A stretch of 64,000 nt of DNA from Laguncularia racemosa (GCA_037954665.1 JBBMOL010000429.1:238100-302099), one strand, 5' to 3'; shown: positions 47,556 to 60,510, counted from the stretch's first letter. Numbers and translations are program-made. Notes: generated by a model from the sequence alone, not told the origin.

Positions 47556-50258
47556 ATGCGCAAGAGTAGAAGTGCTGAACTTCTACCAATTAATCTTGAG
47601 ATAGAACGCAGCTTGCGACAACTTAGAAGAGAGCAGAGAAGAAAGGAAGAAGAGAACATGGCAGATGAGAACAACAATCAGATTCAGGGTGTTGGTAGAG
47701 CACTTCGAGAATACACGGTACCTGTTGTTTCAGGTCCTGCAATTAGAAGACCAACAATTCAGGCTAATAATTTCGAGTTAAAACCAGCACTCGTTCAAAT
47801 GGTTCAATCAAATCAATTTGGAGGATATCCAAATGAAAGTCCTGATGAGCATATTGCAGTATTTCTTCAATATTGTAATACAGTGAAAATGAATAATGTA
47901 TCTGATGATGTAATTAGGCTACAACTTTTTCCATTTTCACTTAGAGAAAAAGCTAGGGCTTGGTACAATTCATTGCCACAAGACTCTGTAACCACTTGGG
48001 TAGATCTCTCATCTAAATTTTTAAGGAGATTTTTTTCCACCATCTAGAACTGCTAGGTTAAGAAATGACATCACAAACTTCAGTAAGTTTAGTGGTGAAT
48101 CACTTTATGAAGCATGGGAAAGATTCAAGGAGGCAATTAGAAAATGCCCCCATCATGGATTACTAGATAATCTCCTTATTGAGATATTCTATCTCAGTTT
48201 AGATGACACATTGAGATCTCTGGTAGATGCTGCTTCTGGTGGTGCATTAATGAGTAAGACATATGATGAGGCTAGTGCTTTGATAGATGAAATGGCCTCT
48301 AGTGCACATAATTGGCAACATGAAAGAGGTAAGTCTAGAGTGGCATCTGTCAATGATATGGACACCTTAACAGCTCAGATTTCTGCTCTTACCGCCAGGT
48401 AAGTAAACTCACCTCTGCACCTTCTTTCAATGTTAATCAATTTTCTTATTGTGAGTTATGCTCAGGACAACACTCAACTCTTGAGTGCCCATCTAGAAAC
48501 TTTTCCTCCTCATCCCATGGAGAGCAAGTAAATTTTGTCAACAATTTCCAAAGAGGAAATCAAGGACCCTATTCAAACACCTACAATCCAGGGTGGCATA
48601 ACCATCCAAATTTCTCATGGAGAAATGATAACAACGTACTTAAACCCCCTGGATTTCAAAAGCAAGGTCCTAATCATAATACTTCCCATCAACAATATCC
48701 TAATCATAATACCTCTTCTCAGCAAGGTCAGTCTAAAATGGAAGAACTCATGATAAGTTATATGCAAAAGACTGACACAATGTTGCAAAATCAACAAGCC
48801 ACCATTAGGAATCTTGAAAATCAGCTTAGTCAAATGTCTCAACAGTTGAGTAATAGACCATCTGGGTCTTTACCTAGCAATACTGAGCAAAATCCTATGG
48901 GTGTAAATGCTATTATGTTAAGAAGTGGTAAGGAATTGGTTGATAAGAAACTTGAGGAAGAGGAGGTTAACCTGGGGAAAGATAAAGGGAAACAAAAGGA
49001 AGAGGAGCCAAAGCAAAATTCACCAAAAGTGAAAGCATATGTTCCTCCTATTCCTTTCCCAGGAAGGCTGAAGCAACAACAATTGGATTCACAATTTGCT
49101 AAATTTTTAGAAGTCTTTAAAAAATTGCAAATTAACATTCCTTTTGCAGAGGCACTTCAGCAAATGCCATCATATGCTAGGTTCATGAAGGATTTACTCA
49201 CAAAGAAGAGGAAGATTGAAGGGAATGAACCAGTGATGCTTATAGGGGAGTGTTCTATGATCTTACAAAAGAATTTATCCAATTTGCCGAGAAAACAAAG
49301 AGATCAGGGAAGTTTTACCGTTCCTTGCACTATTGGTAATTTTAATTTTGATAAAGTACTTATAGATTCTGGTGCAAGTATAAATTTAATGCCTCTGTCC
49401 ATTTTCAAAAAACTAGGACTTGGAGAATGTAAGGAGACGCACGTTACCTTACAACTTGCGGATAGAAGTGTCAAGTACCCAAAGGGTATAGTGGAGAATG
49501 TCCTAGTAAAAGTGGACAAATTCATCTTTCCAGTTGACTTTATAGTCTTGGAAATGGAAGAAGATAGAGAGGTACCCATGATCTTAGGAAGACCATTCCT
49601 AGCCACAGGTCAAGCTCTAATTGATGTAGGACAAGGTAAGCTCACCCTTAGAGCACTAGATGACCAGGTAACATTTGATATGTATGATCCTGTGTTTTTG
49701 TCTAATGAGAAAGCAATGTATTCTGACATATCTGCTGAGGGTGAAATTACTAACAATGATGTGGAGGAAGATGTAGGGCAAACCACTCTTGAAGCTGTCT
49801 TAAATGAGATAGATGATTGGGGGGATGAAGATGAGCAAGAAAACAAAGGTCGGGAACAAGTACCCCAGACTGAAAATGTTGTTGCTTTTGAGAAGACAGA
49901 CGACTATGAGAAGCCACCAGTGCCGACACTAATGCCTATGCAGACACTTGAACCCAATGTCTTTTCTAATCAATTGTTTGGTTATAAGTGTCTGAATTTA
50001 GGAAATCCATGGCCTCACATTAATCAAGCGCCTATGACAAAAGAATTGCAGCAGCAGATTCAAGGCCAGTTGGATGAACATAGGGAAATCCTGGGATGGT
50101 CAAGGGCAGACATCCAGCAGGTAAGTTTGTTGATATCTACCTACAAAACATTGGTGGAAGCTGAAAAGAAGGGCACCATACCATGGAAGGAAGCTTGGAA
50201 TCCTAATCTGAAAACGATGGTGTTGAAGGAGTTGTTTAAACTCCTTGATGTAAGCTAA
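47556..50258 (+). pseudogene. C gag-protease with two frameshifts
   Basis: Starts at ATG 47556 (MRKSRSAELLPINLEIERSL). Gag domain to 48400 (KARAWYNSLPQDSVTTW). An extra T in a T-run at about 48030 breaks the frame, which resumes with CPHHGLLDN. A missing base near 48400 breaks it again. A CCHC-like knuckle (CELCSGQHSTLEC, spacing C-2-C-3-H-4-C) lies near 48455. From 48738 there are 506 open codons: coiled-coil-like QNQQATIRNLENQLSQM, proline/lysine-rich linker, protease DSGASINLMPLSIF (49366-49410) and LGRPFLATGQALIDVG. After an acidic linker comes a short echo of the pre-RT region (LGWSRADIQQ), then a unique end at 50258. No RT. With so few LTR differences, the frameshifts may be recent or sequencing errors. 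Confidence 0.88.
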
Positions 50259-50296
50259 CCCTGATAGTCAGGCTGATGACTATAAAACAAGCGCTT

Positions 50297-50314
50297 CATG
50301 GGAGGCAGCCCATG
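50297..50314 (+). ncRNA. Post-frame hairpin box, C copy
   Basis: CATGGGAGGCAGCCCATG: a perfect 6-bp stem around AGGCAG, 38 bp after the stop codon. Confidence 0.55.
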
Positions 50315-50339
50315 CTTAATAAGTATCTATAATAGTTTC

Positions 50340-50342
<3 letters not shown>

Positions 50343-50374
<32 letters not shown>
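50343..50374 (+). repeat. A(32) homopolymer
   Basis: Thirty-two A residues shortly after the hairpin box. A and F have A-runs (sense strand) in the same place. Confidence 0.9.
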
Positions 50375-50376
<2 letters not shown>

Positions 50377-50539
50377 AATTCAAGGCTGGATAAGAGCTGC
50401 CGGTGCATTCAAGACACTCCAAGGATGACAGACATTTTAGGAGGAATTTTCTTCCTGATGAACAATTTTATACCAGGGAAGTACCAGTATTTCAATTTCT
50501 GCATTGACATTCGTTTCCTTAATTTTGTGATATATTAGG

Positions 50540-50579
50540 AACAATGAGGACATTGTCCAATTTAAGTGTGGGGAAGGGA
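50540..50579 (+). promoter_or_regulatory. Internal PPT-like motif of C
   Basis: ACAATGAGGACATTGTCCAA then TTTAAGTGTGGGGAAGGG, about 1 kb before the true PPT. Confidence 0.65.
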
Positions 50580-51029
50580 TTATAAATGTAGAAGTATAAT
50601 GATTGCACACATCATGAGCTTACAAATCCCATGCTTTATTTATGTCCTTAAGTGTTTTCAATGAAATCCTGAAATTGAATTAGATTGGTGCCCTACTCGC
50701 CAATTGTTGTGACTAGTTTACATAGTTAAAATTTAAGAGTAAAATCTCTAGAGAACGGGGTTTACCCTATGTTGAGCCTTTGAACTTGAGATTGAGTCCT
50801 TAAGTTGAAAAAACAAGCAAGTTTACTTCAAGGAAAAATTGGTTGGGATAAATCTCTATTGAAATTTCTTTGAGAATACCTTAACACCTAGTGAAAGAGG
50901 TAAAAGAAATATTTTACTTAGTGATCCCTTAAAAAAAAAAAAAAAAGAAAAAAAAAGAAAAAGAAAAAAGAGCCTTTACTCCAATAACTCAGGAAAGTGA
51001 GTTAAGAGTATCCAATCTTAAATGTTAGT

Positions 51030-51111
51030 GTGAGGAAGAGTTCGTAGGGGTCCCTTTAAAACCTGGTCACTTAGGCGATGAGCCCAGGATGTGCCGACTC
51101 AATGAACTCAC
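51030..51111 (+). ncRNA. Candidate structured element, C copy
   Basis: 82 nt with GTGAG/CTCAC, GAGTT/GACTC and CCTGG/CCAGG pairings. The last differs from A's CCCGG/TCGGG by a paired C-G to T-A change and a G-U to G-C change. Confidence 0.58.
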
Positions 51112-51542
51112 AATAACGAGAAGGGCGGAAAGGCAAAAATTTAGTACCTTAATGAAAGTCAGGTTGACATGGGCGAGCTTTGGTCCCTCAGAAGAGTGAA
51201 GTCTCACTCCGCTGCCAATCAAGGCAAATAAAACAAAAAAAAAAAAAAGGGGAGAAATTCTAGGAAAAAATGGATACCATATGCTTTCACTCCTTGTTAT
51301 CTTGTTTAGAGAAGTAAAATTGAGGGAGATGATACTTGCTAATAACCAATGAAGTTTAAATGAATGTTTTTCCTTATGGACTAAGTATTGTTTTCTATTG
51401 TTAAACACTGGGATTAAAAATCTGTTGTATTTAGATTAACTACTAAATTTCAACTAGATATACTAGTTACAAATTTCAGTATGGTCAGAACAATGGGCAC
51501 CAGAAGTTCAATGATGGATTTCTCTTGTTTAAATCAATTATT

Positions 51543-51580
51543 TTGCTTGAGGACAAGCAAAAGTTCAAGTGTGGGGATGT
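51543..51580 (+). promoter_or_regulatory. Polypurine tract of C
   Basis: TTGCTTGAGGACAAGCAAAA then GTTCAAGTGTGGGGATGT, directly before the 3' LTR. Confidence 0.85.
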
Positions 51581-53121
51581 TGATAAGATCACATTATACT
51601 TATATTTTCTTTTGGACTTATATTAAATTTATTTTAATATTATAAGAAAATATAAAGAAATGATACTTAATGGTATTTATTGTGAAAATACAGGTTTTGA
51701 GGACCCAAAAGTAAATTACAAGTTAATTGGAGGAGTTTTTCACAAAATTGAAGAAGTGAGCGAAGGATTGCACTGAAGGCCGCCGTCCTTGGGCCGGCCT
51801 TGAGCCGGCCTTTAAACCGGCCTCAAAAAGAAGAAAAGCCGCCGGCCTTGAGCCGGCCTACAATCAAGGCCGCCGGCCTTGAGCCGGCCTTCATTACTCC
51901 CCGGATATCCATTGCGAGAATCTCTCCAAAATCGTATCCTAATTAATTTGCTGACTCAAATCCTCATCAGATCAACCTTATCCCCCTCCTCTTTGGATCT
52001 ATAAATAGACCCCTTGTGTGAACCTTGGAGGCATCCCTTTTTGTTGGAGAATCCATCCTTTCTTTTGTTTAGAATTCTTTTTCTTCTTCTTTGTTCTAGC
52101 CTCATTAGAATTTCCTTAGGTACTTTAGATTTTTCCAAAGTTTAGTTTGAAGAAAGAATGTCATTTTGTTGAAGTTTGCTTTCAATTGAAGAATTCAAGG
52201 AGTCATTTTGGAAGATTGAAGCTCTTGAAGATTATAGCAATTGTTCCATTTACTTTATTTTCTTTTATGCCATTTATTAGTTTAATCTTGTTGTTTAATA
52301 TGAATTCCATTGCATCTATTTATTTCAATTGTTTTTATGCAATTCATACTATAATGTTCTAAATCATCCTTGTGGGAAATTGGATGAAACCCTAGAATGT
52401 TAAAAGGATAATTGTAGCCATGTTATATGATTAGGAATTATTAGGATTATTCATGATTGCAATTCCTTTGATTTCAATTATAATTGGTCTTTCATTATAA
52501 TTGTTAGAAATCCTTTTGATACGGGAGTTGATGAGGATTTGTTAGGAATTCTTAATTAGATTGATTGTCAATACGGGAGTTGCGATAATTGGTTTAATTA
52601 GAGTCTATGGAGGGCACAATGCAATGTTTCTTGTTAATTAATCACTAAGGGATTAGGGTTAATTGATTTAGGGCATTAGTTGTTTGTAGCATCGGGAGGT
52701 GTATGAACATAATTTTGATTCCTTGGTTAATTGGAGACGCGGAAGCCGACTAATTAATTTAAGGTCAACATCCCTAAAAAGGATTTTCTAAACTCACTTG
52801 AATAAACTTATAACCACAAGTTGATATAACATGGTAGCAATTTGATTAACAAATCTAGGGTGAATTATAATTTCCCTTGTTCATAATTGATAGATTCTTC
52901 ATAAAATTTTCCTTGTTGCTTTAAGTTAAATTTTTAGATTAGACATTTCAAAACCCTTTTTAATTACCTAGATATTGATAAGAATTGCCATAGATCTAGT
53001 ACTCTATTGGTTCCTCGAGGGATCGACAACCTTACTTTTCACCACTTTATTACTTGATACGACCAGTGCACTTGCTGCAATTTACGCTCCCATTTTATAT
53101 ATATACGTTCTGAGTGTATCA
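51581..53121 (+). repeat. 3' LTR of C
   Basis: 1,541 bp, nearly identical to 45856-47417; followed by TSD TAACT. Confidence 0.95.
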
Positions 53122-53126
53122 TAACT

Positions 53127-55113
53127 CCACTAAGACTTTCTTCCTTTGTTGTTGGTCCAGCTATAAAATCCAATGGAATGGAAGGGTTATAGCCATAAAC
53201 AACTTCCAAGGGAGACTTACTGGTTGAACTATGAGTAGACCTATTGTAAACGAACTCAACAATAGGAAGACACAAGTCCCAATCAGTAAGATTCTTGCTA
53301 ACTGTTGCTTTGAGTAGATTCCCAAGCGTGTGGTTGACAACCTCTATTTGTCCATCTGTCTGGAGATGGCAAGAGGTACTGTACATCAGTTTAGTACCCA
53401 GTCTTCTCCATAGTGTTTTCCAAAAGAAACTAAGGAACTTAGTATCTCTGTCTGACATTATGTTGTGTGGAACTCCATGTAATTTAACAATTTCCCGCAC
53501 AAAAAGGTTAGCAATAAAAAGAGCATCGTCTGTTTTGTGACATGGCACAAAGTGTGACATTTTGCTGAATTGATCAACAACCACCATAATAGAGTCTTTC
53601 CCTCTTTGTGTTCTAGGTAATCCCAACACAAAATCCATACTGATATCAGTCCACAGTTTAGATAGTATAGGTAAAGGCATATATTCACCTTGTGCACCTT
53701 TCCTCCCTTTGGCTCTCTTGCAAACACCACACCTTTCTAGTACCCTATGGACATCCTTTATCATACCTTTCTAATAGAAATTCTCCCTCAATATGGCTAA
53801 AGTTCTCTTCTCACCAAAATGTCCTGACGAACCACCTACATGTGCTTCCCTTACCAATAGTTCCCTCATAGATCCAGATGGAATACATAGTTTTCCTGAT
53901 TTATACAGAAAGCCATCTATCACACAATATCCATCATACATCCTACCTCCAAGACACCTCTCCATGACAGTTTTGAATTCCTCATCACATACATATTGTT
54001 CTTTCAACAACTCAAAACCTAGCAATTTTGACTAAAGAGAAGTGATAAGTACATACCGTCGTGATAAAGCGTCAGCAACAATATTCTGATTGCCGTTTTT
54101 ATACTTTATCGCATAAGAAAAACCCTCTAGAAATTCTACCCACTTAGCCTGACGCTTAGATAAATGATGTTGTCCCCTGAAATGTTTCAAAGATTCATAA
54201 TCGGTATAAATAATAAACTCCTTCAGGAGGAGATAATGCTACCACGTCATGAGAGCCCTTACTAAGGAATAAAATTCCTTATCATATATAGAATAGTTCA
54301 AAGTTGCTCCACTCAACTTCTCACTAAAATATGCTACAAGTCTCTTCTCCTGCATGAATACAGCACCAATTCCAATCCTTGAGGCATCACATTCCAATTA
54401 AAAAACTTTGTCAAAATCAGGTAAGACCAGTAATGGAGCACAAGTGAGTTTTTCTTTTATCTCCAAAACTCCTTTGGGCCTTTACACTCCAAATAAAAGG
54501 AACACTCTTCTTAGTCAGTTTTGTGAGAGGACTGATAATGCTACTGAAATTTTGGACAAAGCGTCTATAAAAGGATGTAAGCCCATGAAAATTTTTTACC
54601 TCAGTAACTGAAGTAGGTATTGGCCATTCTTTGATTGCCCTCACTTTCTCCTCATCTATCCTAACACCTGAACCTGACACAACAAAACCCAAAAATGTTA
54701 CCTCAGTTTGGCAAAATGAACACTTTTGAATATTTGCAAATAGCTGTTGTGTCCTCAATACTGAAAATATTGCCCGAAGATGCTCTACATGTTGTTCTAG
54801 GTCTTTGCTGTAGATCAGAATATCATCAAAATAAACAACAACAAATTTTCCTAGAAACTCTTTCAATACATGGTTCATCAATCTCATAAAAGTACTAGAA
54901 GCATTACTCAAACCAAAGGGCATAACCAACCATTCATACAGTCCATGACGTGTTTTAAAAGCAGTCTTCTATTCATCCCCTTCCCTCTTCTGAATCTGGT
55001 GATATCCGCTTTTTTTATCTACTTTGGAGAAAATCTATGAACCATGCAGCTCATCCAACATATCATTAAGTCTAGGAATAGGATACCTGTATTTAATTGT
55101 GATTTTGTTGATG
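53127..55113 (-). pseudogene. D pol: RT end, RNase H and integrase
   Basis: Read on the minus strand. RT: IPRLNDMLDELHGS (a TAG follows), SGYHQI, then the uninterrupted MPFGLSNASSTFMRLMNHVL with catalytic YFDDILIYS near 54815-54840 and FYRRFVQNFS. RNase H (54410-54030): ECDASRIGIGAVF (first catalytic Asp), YDKEFYSL (Glu), IYTDYESLKHF (Asp), ending NIVADALSRR; one stop (TGG to TAG) near 54242. Integrase: zinc region EAHVGGSSGHFGEKRTLAIL and RCGVCKRAKG (a TAG falls between them near 53770), catalytic DISMDFVLGLPRTQRGKDS, MSDRDTKFLS and DGQIEVVNHTLGN. C inserted at TAACT (53122-53126) just after. Sequence and order fit a CRM-like chromovirus. The frame is broken only by a few stops and indels, so D was probably autonomous before being shredded. 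Confidence 0.9.
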
Positions 55114-55118
55114 GCTTT

Positions 55119-56148
55119 TGATGTGCCTAATCACACTTTAAAGCACATCGAAAAGACTTAAGATCAACTATCTAAAGTCTAGGCAAAATCGGATCCAAAA
55201 ATGGCACTTTTCAAATGAACCCTATTGTTGAAATGATGAAATTCAATCAACCAATAATATAATCGGAATACCCCAAAGAAAATGCCTTCTAACAACACTC
55301 TAATTTCATATAATCCACGCAAATGACGCCTCAATTTGACAAAGAAAAACCGTAAAGTAAGATCCCTTTCCCAATGGTGAAAATCATGTTTTCAAGGAAA
55401 ACCTTAAAGATGAATGGAATCAATTTGATAATTTCCTTCAAATAATCACAAGAATTCGTGAATAATAACATGTAAATCTGACCAAGAACTATCTCAAATC
55501 AACCCTAGATACAACACACTAGAGAAGAAAAGAAATCACAACAAAATGAAATTGATATAACTCACAATTTCAAGATGTTGCACTCTCTACAATTTCAAGT
55601 CTTGGAATTGAAATTGATAAGAGTTGGAACCAAGGTATGAACCCTAATTCACACGTGAAAAGAGGTGTATATTCTGCAAAAATAATCCCCCTCAAACCCT
55701 CTCTTAAGCAAGTATTTATACTCGCTACTCCTAGGGTTAAAAAGTGATCAAAATTACAAGTTTGCCACTCTTAAGGTGGCTAACCCTAAATGAAAATTAA
55801 AAGGAAATAAAAGTGTCCCAAAACCAAAATAGTTCATAAAATAAGAAATATATAAAAGAAATGGTCTTCAAGATGCCGGTCTTCTATAGGATCCATCGGC
55901 CCAACTCATCGCCGGTTTAAGTCGGTCCATGGATAACCCACAAGCTGAGTCTGAGGGAGTTTGTCCATTGCCCTATAAAATATGATAATTGTTCCTGTTG
56001 GAAAACATGATACAAGAATAATAGAAAAGAGGTTAATATATAAATAATTCTGGGGTCGATCTGCTCAAAATAGGCCTTCAACGCCAAGATTTGAAATCCT
56101 TTAGTTTTTGCACTAATGATAGGTCTTGTCGGATTTTTATTCCTATCA
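55119..56148 (-). mobile_element. Solo LTR E (CRM-like)
   Basis: 1,030 bp, plus-strand TGATGTGCCTAATCAC to TTTATTCCTATCA, very like M's LTR, with no internal sequence. Flanked by GCTTT (55114-55118 and 56149-56153). The right copy is also the left TSD of F, so both elements sit on the same five bases of D's RT. Confidence 0.92.
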
Positions 56149-56153
56149 GCTTT

Positions 56154-57889
56154 TGATGAGCCATTTTATACTCAATCTTTATAGTATAAATTGTGTTAAA
56201 TTATTATTGATTTTATAGAAATCATAAGGAAATGGTACTTTAATTCTATCATCGTAATAAATCAGGTTAAATGGAGTAAAGGATGCTAATTCAAGTAAAT
56301 TAGAGAAGTCATCTACAACTTGGTTCAAAGACAAGGATTTACACTACTGGAGGGAAGTACATTGGCGTGTAATTGAAGTACACGGCCATGTACTTGGTTT
56401 TGAATCAACAGGAAGATACACGGTTGAAGTACATGGCCGTGTATCGGAAGCACGGTTTGTGGCACGGCCATGACGCAAACCGTGTCACACACTGGACAAG
56501 AAGGCGGAAATGTGGACTTTGAACAGAGAGAGACACGCTTGAGGGCACGGCCGTGGTGGAAGCTGTGGGATCAACCGTGCTTGGAGCCGTGGTGGAAGCT
56601 AGACGTACCAAGGAGAAGAAAGTGTGGAACATCAACCAGATGAAGGCACGGCTTGAAATCTAGCCGTGGGTGTAACCATGGTACACACTGGATACGGATG
56701 AAGACTTGTAGATTATGCACAGATGAAGGCACGACTTGAAATCTTGCCGTGTGTTTAACCGTGGTACACACTGGGCGCGGGATGAAGACTTGAAGAATAT
56801 GCACAGAGGATGGCACGACTTGACCCACGGCCGTGTGTTAGGGCGTGCCAGGCGGACGAACATTTACTTCTCAAAATCTACTTGGAAAAGGAAAGATATT
56901 TTCGTATCTTGCTAGCAAAAGATCACATGCTATCCCCCTAACAATATAAATAGAACCAACCCTAGAGGGTTTAAAAAAAAACTTTTGAATCTTTGGGAAT
57001 TTGGAATCACCTTGGAGACAAGAAGGAAACGAGGGGCAGAGCAAGCAACCGGGTTCATTATGTTTTTTATTTTTATTTTTCGTTTTATTGATGAACATGT
57101 GTAGCTAAGCTACTTTTCGAGCCAAAGGGTCATAGATGTTTAATTCTCCACGAATTGTGAGGTCAATTGACTTGTATTTATTCTATTCTTTGCTTTCGGG
57201 TATTCATATATCTTCTTATCGTTTTGTCATTATTATCTTTGTTGATTGGTATGAATAGAGCTCTTCTACTCAATTAGCAAGTTAATTATATTGTCAACTA
57301 GCACGTCAAATCCGTAATTGTTTGATTGTTCTAGTCTTAGTGACGCAATAACATGTTTGGTTATAAAAGAGATGATCGAATTCATGTTATGGAGGTGTGT
57401 GATCATGTTTAAATAGGTTATCTTATAATCTACTGGCATGAATTGGTGGTCTCTCTAGATCTTAATGCTATTGATAGATTAAATCCTAAGCGCTTGTCTA
57501 GAGTTGTTTAATCAATAAGAGAAAAATATTTAAAGCGCTTGTCTGAGGTTATCGAGGAAGTATGGAGAGATAGGTTGTTAGAGCTTGTTAATAACCATAA
57601 CCAATTTATTAGGAACAAGAATAGAGAACATTTGCATCGATGATCAATTCTTGAATTAAACTATCTTGATTCCTTTGGCTAGGCTTTTATTAATATCTGA
57701 TTTTCTTACCTTGTTTTACTTTATTTTGATTCACAAACAAAACCCCCCCATTTTTTCTTTTCCTTTTATTCTCCTTGAATAGAAATAAGTTTAACTAATC
57801 TCTGTGGATTCGACCCTACTCACCACTATATGCAAATCATATAATTGTCTAGGAGTAGGTTTTATTTTTGTTGGATTCGACACCCATCA
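56154..57889 (+). repeat. 5' LTR of F
   Basis: TGATGAGCCATTTTATACTC to GACACCCATCA, alignable end to end with A's LTR in reverse. TATA region near 56945 (AATATAAATAGAACC). Confidence 0.92.
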
Positions 57890-57894
57890 AATTT

Positions 57895-57912
57895 TGGCGC
57901 CGTTGCCGGGGA
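57895..57912 (+). promoter_or_regulatory. Primer-binding site of F (tRNA-Asp type)
   Basis: TGGCGCCGTTGCCGGGGA, 18/18. Confidence 0.92.
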
Positions 57913-57940
57913 TTGGTGTCAAATTTATTTTTATTCTTGT

Positions 57941-59990
57941 ATGACTCGTTCTTCTCAGACAGGTGAACTAATTTATAATCCGGAGATTGAGAAGACTCTA
58001 AAGAGACTACAACAAGAAGCTAGATCATCCACTAGACAGAACTTAGCATCGGATTTGTCTGATTCATTCCGTGATTCAAAAAAAGAAGACGATATGGAAA
58101 AATCCCGAGAGAACATTAAGGGAGTTAGCTGGACCGGATGTGAATCAACAACCACTTTGCATTCACTATCCCGAACTAGCTGTGGAATTCGAGTTGAAAT
58201 TTGGGTTAATACATCTGCTACCCACCTTTCATGGTCTTGAGAATGAAGATCCTCATAAGCATTGAAAGAGTTCCATATAGTGTGTTTTAGTATGAGGCCG
58301 CAAGGAATAACCGACGATCAAATCAAGTTACGTGCTTTTCCATTTTCTTTAAGTACTAAAGCTAAGATTGGTTGTTTTTTTTGCCTCCAGGTTCTATCAC
58401 CACTTGGACAGATATGGTAAGACTCTTCTTGGACAAATTCTTCCCCGCATCCAGAGCCCACTGGTATAAGAAGAGAAATTTTGGTATAAAACAAAGGGAC
58501 ACCGAGACTCTTCATGAGTATTGGGAGAGGTTCAAGCAATTGTGTGCAAGCTGCCCACAACATGGATATCTGAACAAATCTTTATCCAATACTTCTACGA
58601 GGGCCTACTTCCGATGGAAAGAAAGATGATGGATGCTGCAAGTGGAGGCGCCATAGTAAACAAAACCCCTGGTCAAGCTAGGGAATTGATCTCCATTATG
58701 GCTGCCAATTCGCAACAATTTGGGTATAGGCATGATGCATCTTCAAGGAAGGTAAATGAGGTAAGTGTGTCTAACCTTGAACATCAAATTTCTAATCTTA
58801 CCTCCCTTGTGCAGCAGCTAGCTCTTGGAAAAATGCAGCAGGTGAAGGCTTGTGGAATTTGCGCTGCTCCTAATCATCCGACCGACATGTGCCCCAACAT
58901 TGCAAGATGACAATCATGAACACGCCAATGCTGTAGGAGGATTCCCAGGACAGCCACAAAGGAAGTATGACCCTACTCGAATACTTACAATCCTGGATGG
59001 AGGGATCATCCTAACTTCCGATATGGCAATAACCCTCAACATGTCCAACAATTCTAGCCTAAGCCATCAAACACAGTACCCCAAGCTCCTTCCACTTCAG
59101 GTATGCCCCTTGAGGATATTGTTAAGTCTCTAGCTGTGAATACCAAACAATTTTAGGAGGAAACAAAGCAAAGCATTCAAAACTTGGAGAATCAGGTAAG
59201 CCAACTTGCTTCAGCTGTAAACAGGTTAGAAACTTAAGGTAAGTTACCTTCTCAAACTATTACAAACCCGAAGCAAAGCGCTAATGCAATTACCTTGAGA
59301 AGTGGAACAGAATTGCAGGGATGAATAAGAAAGGAAAATCCGTCTAATCTCGAGGAAGAGACCAAGAAAAGAGATTTCGACTTCGAGCCAGCAGGGCGAC
59401 CAGATTAGCAAGTCTCTAGTTGAGCCATCGAAGGTCACATTGATACCACCTCCTTTCCCCTCCAGATTGGCGAAATCCAAGAATGAAGCGAAAGAAAAGA
59501 GATTCTGGAAACGTTTCGTAAAGTCGAGGTAAATATCCTTTACTTGATGCAATTAAGCAAATACCGTGTTATGCTAGATTCCTCAAAGACTTGTGCACTA
59601 ACAAAAGGAACTGAAAGGCAATGAAAATATTAGTGTGAGTAAAAATGTTTCAGCTATTATTCAGAAGAAGCTTCCCCCTAAATGCAAGGATCCAGGTATG
59701 TTTACATCCTTGCAAAAAGGTAATCTTGGAATCGCTAAAGCCATGTGTGATCTAGGAGCTTCTACAATGTCTGCCTTTGTCTGTTTATCAATGTTTAAAT
59801 GTTGGTTCTTTAAAGGGAAACGGGTGTTATTGTTCAACTTGCTGACAATCCAATGTTTATCCTAAGGGAGTTCTAGAGGGTTTTAGTTCAAGTCAATGGT
59901 TTGTTTTTTCCTCTGATTTTTATGTGCTTGACATGGGACGATAGTGATTCTCATACTTCATCACTGAATATTAGGACGACCATTCCTTAG
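57941..59990 (+). pseudogene. Broken gag-protease of F
   Basis: Starts at ATG 57941 (MTRSSQTGELIYNPEIEKTL), the same start as A. Frameshifts near 58090, 58265, 58375, 58500 and 58905 break the gag domain. Recognisable parts are PPGSITTWTDMVRLFLDKFF (58382-58441), QRDTETLHEYWERFKQLCAS (58493-58552; Gln where A has its first TAG), DAASGGAIVNKTP and the knuckle CGICAAPNHPTDMC near 58850-58895. The frame has a TAG at 59154-59156 exactly where A has its second one. The protease region is very damaged: CDLGAS survives near 59745-59765, while the LGRPFL segment near 59970-59990 is broken. Past that point only a scrap of the pre-RT region remains. Non-functional. Confidence 0.85.
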
Positions 59991-60470
59991 GACTTCAAAA
60001 AAAAAATTGTTTGTAAATCATGGCACCCTCACTAGGAATTTATGGGAAGAAAAATTTAACATTTATGTGCCATGAAACATCTAACAAATCTCTCCATTTT
60101 TGTTGCGGATGTTTTAACCTATCACCACAGGCACCCAAGTTGGAATCAAGATCCTTATCCAAACATCTAGCCAAACGTCCAGCCAAAGACTTTAAAAAAA
60201 GGGGGCGCTTCAGGGGGGGCAACCCTTCAAAAAAAAAAAAAAAAAAGCCTTTTAGTTTTTTTTTTGCTTTAGTTTTGGTTTGTTTTAGTTTTGTTTTGAT
60301 TTTAGTGTATTTTTTGAACTCTTGGATCGGCTGCAGCAAGGATACATACATTAGATGACACTTTCCAGAGCTTAAAGGGAGCACTCCAATACCAGGGAAG
60401 TCCATTTTTCCTTTTTTCTTATTCTCTAATGTTCCTTGGTTGTTAATTCCTTTCAATTGTGCTAAATTAG

Positions 60471-60510
60471 GAACAGTGAGGACATGTTCAAGCTAAGTGT
60501 GGGGGAGAGG
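60471..60510 (+). promoter_or_regulatory. Internal PPT-like motif of F
   Basis: GAACAGTGAGGACATGTTCA then AGCTAAGTGTGGGGGAGAGG, matching A. Confidence 0.62.

Larger units (their letters stand above)
45856..53121 (+). mobile_element. Element C: young non-autonomous Athila-type (gag-only) retrotransposon
   Basis: 7,266 bp, LTRs 45856-47417 and 51581-53121, perfect TSD TAACT (45851-45855 and 53122-53126), inside D's integrase. It has a primer site, gag, protease, hairpin box, internal PPT-like motif, structured element and PPT, but no RT, RNase H or integrase. LTRs differ by about 3 substitutions, one homopolymer base and one 20-bp gap, making it the youngest insertion here. This layout (terminal repeats plus gag) has been described in plants as TR-GAG. 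Confidence 0.95.

Noticed and set aside
51067..51408. A 113-codon minus-strand frame in C
   Set aside because: Antisense to the conserved structured element and AT-rich tail; the composition looks like chance.
56405..56863. Overlapping open frames with repeated VPSSVH and CVPRL-type peptides
   Set aside because: They are translations of the CACGGCCGTG dyad array in F's LTR; the same peptides appear in A's LTR on the other strand, and no start, domain or conservation supports coding.
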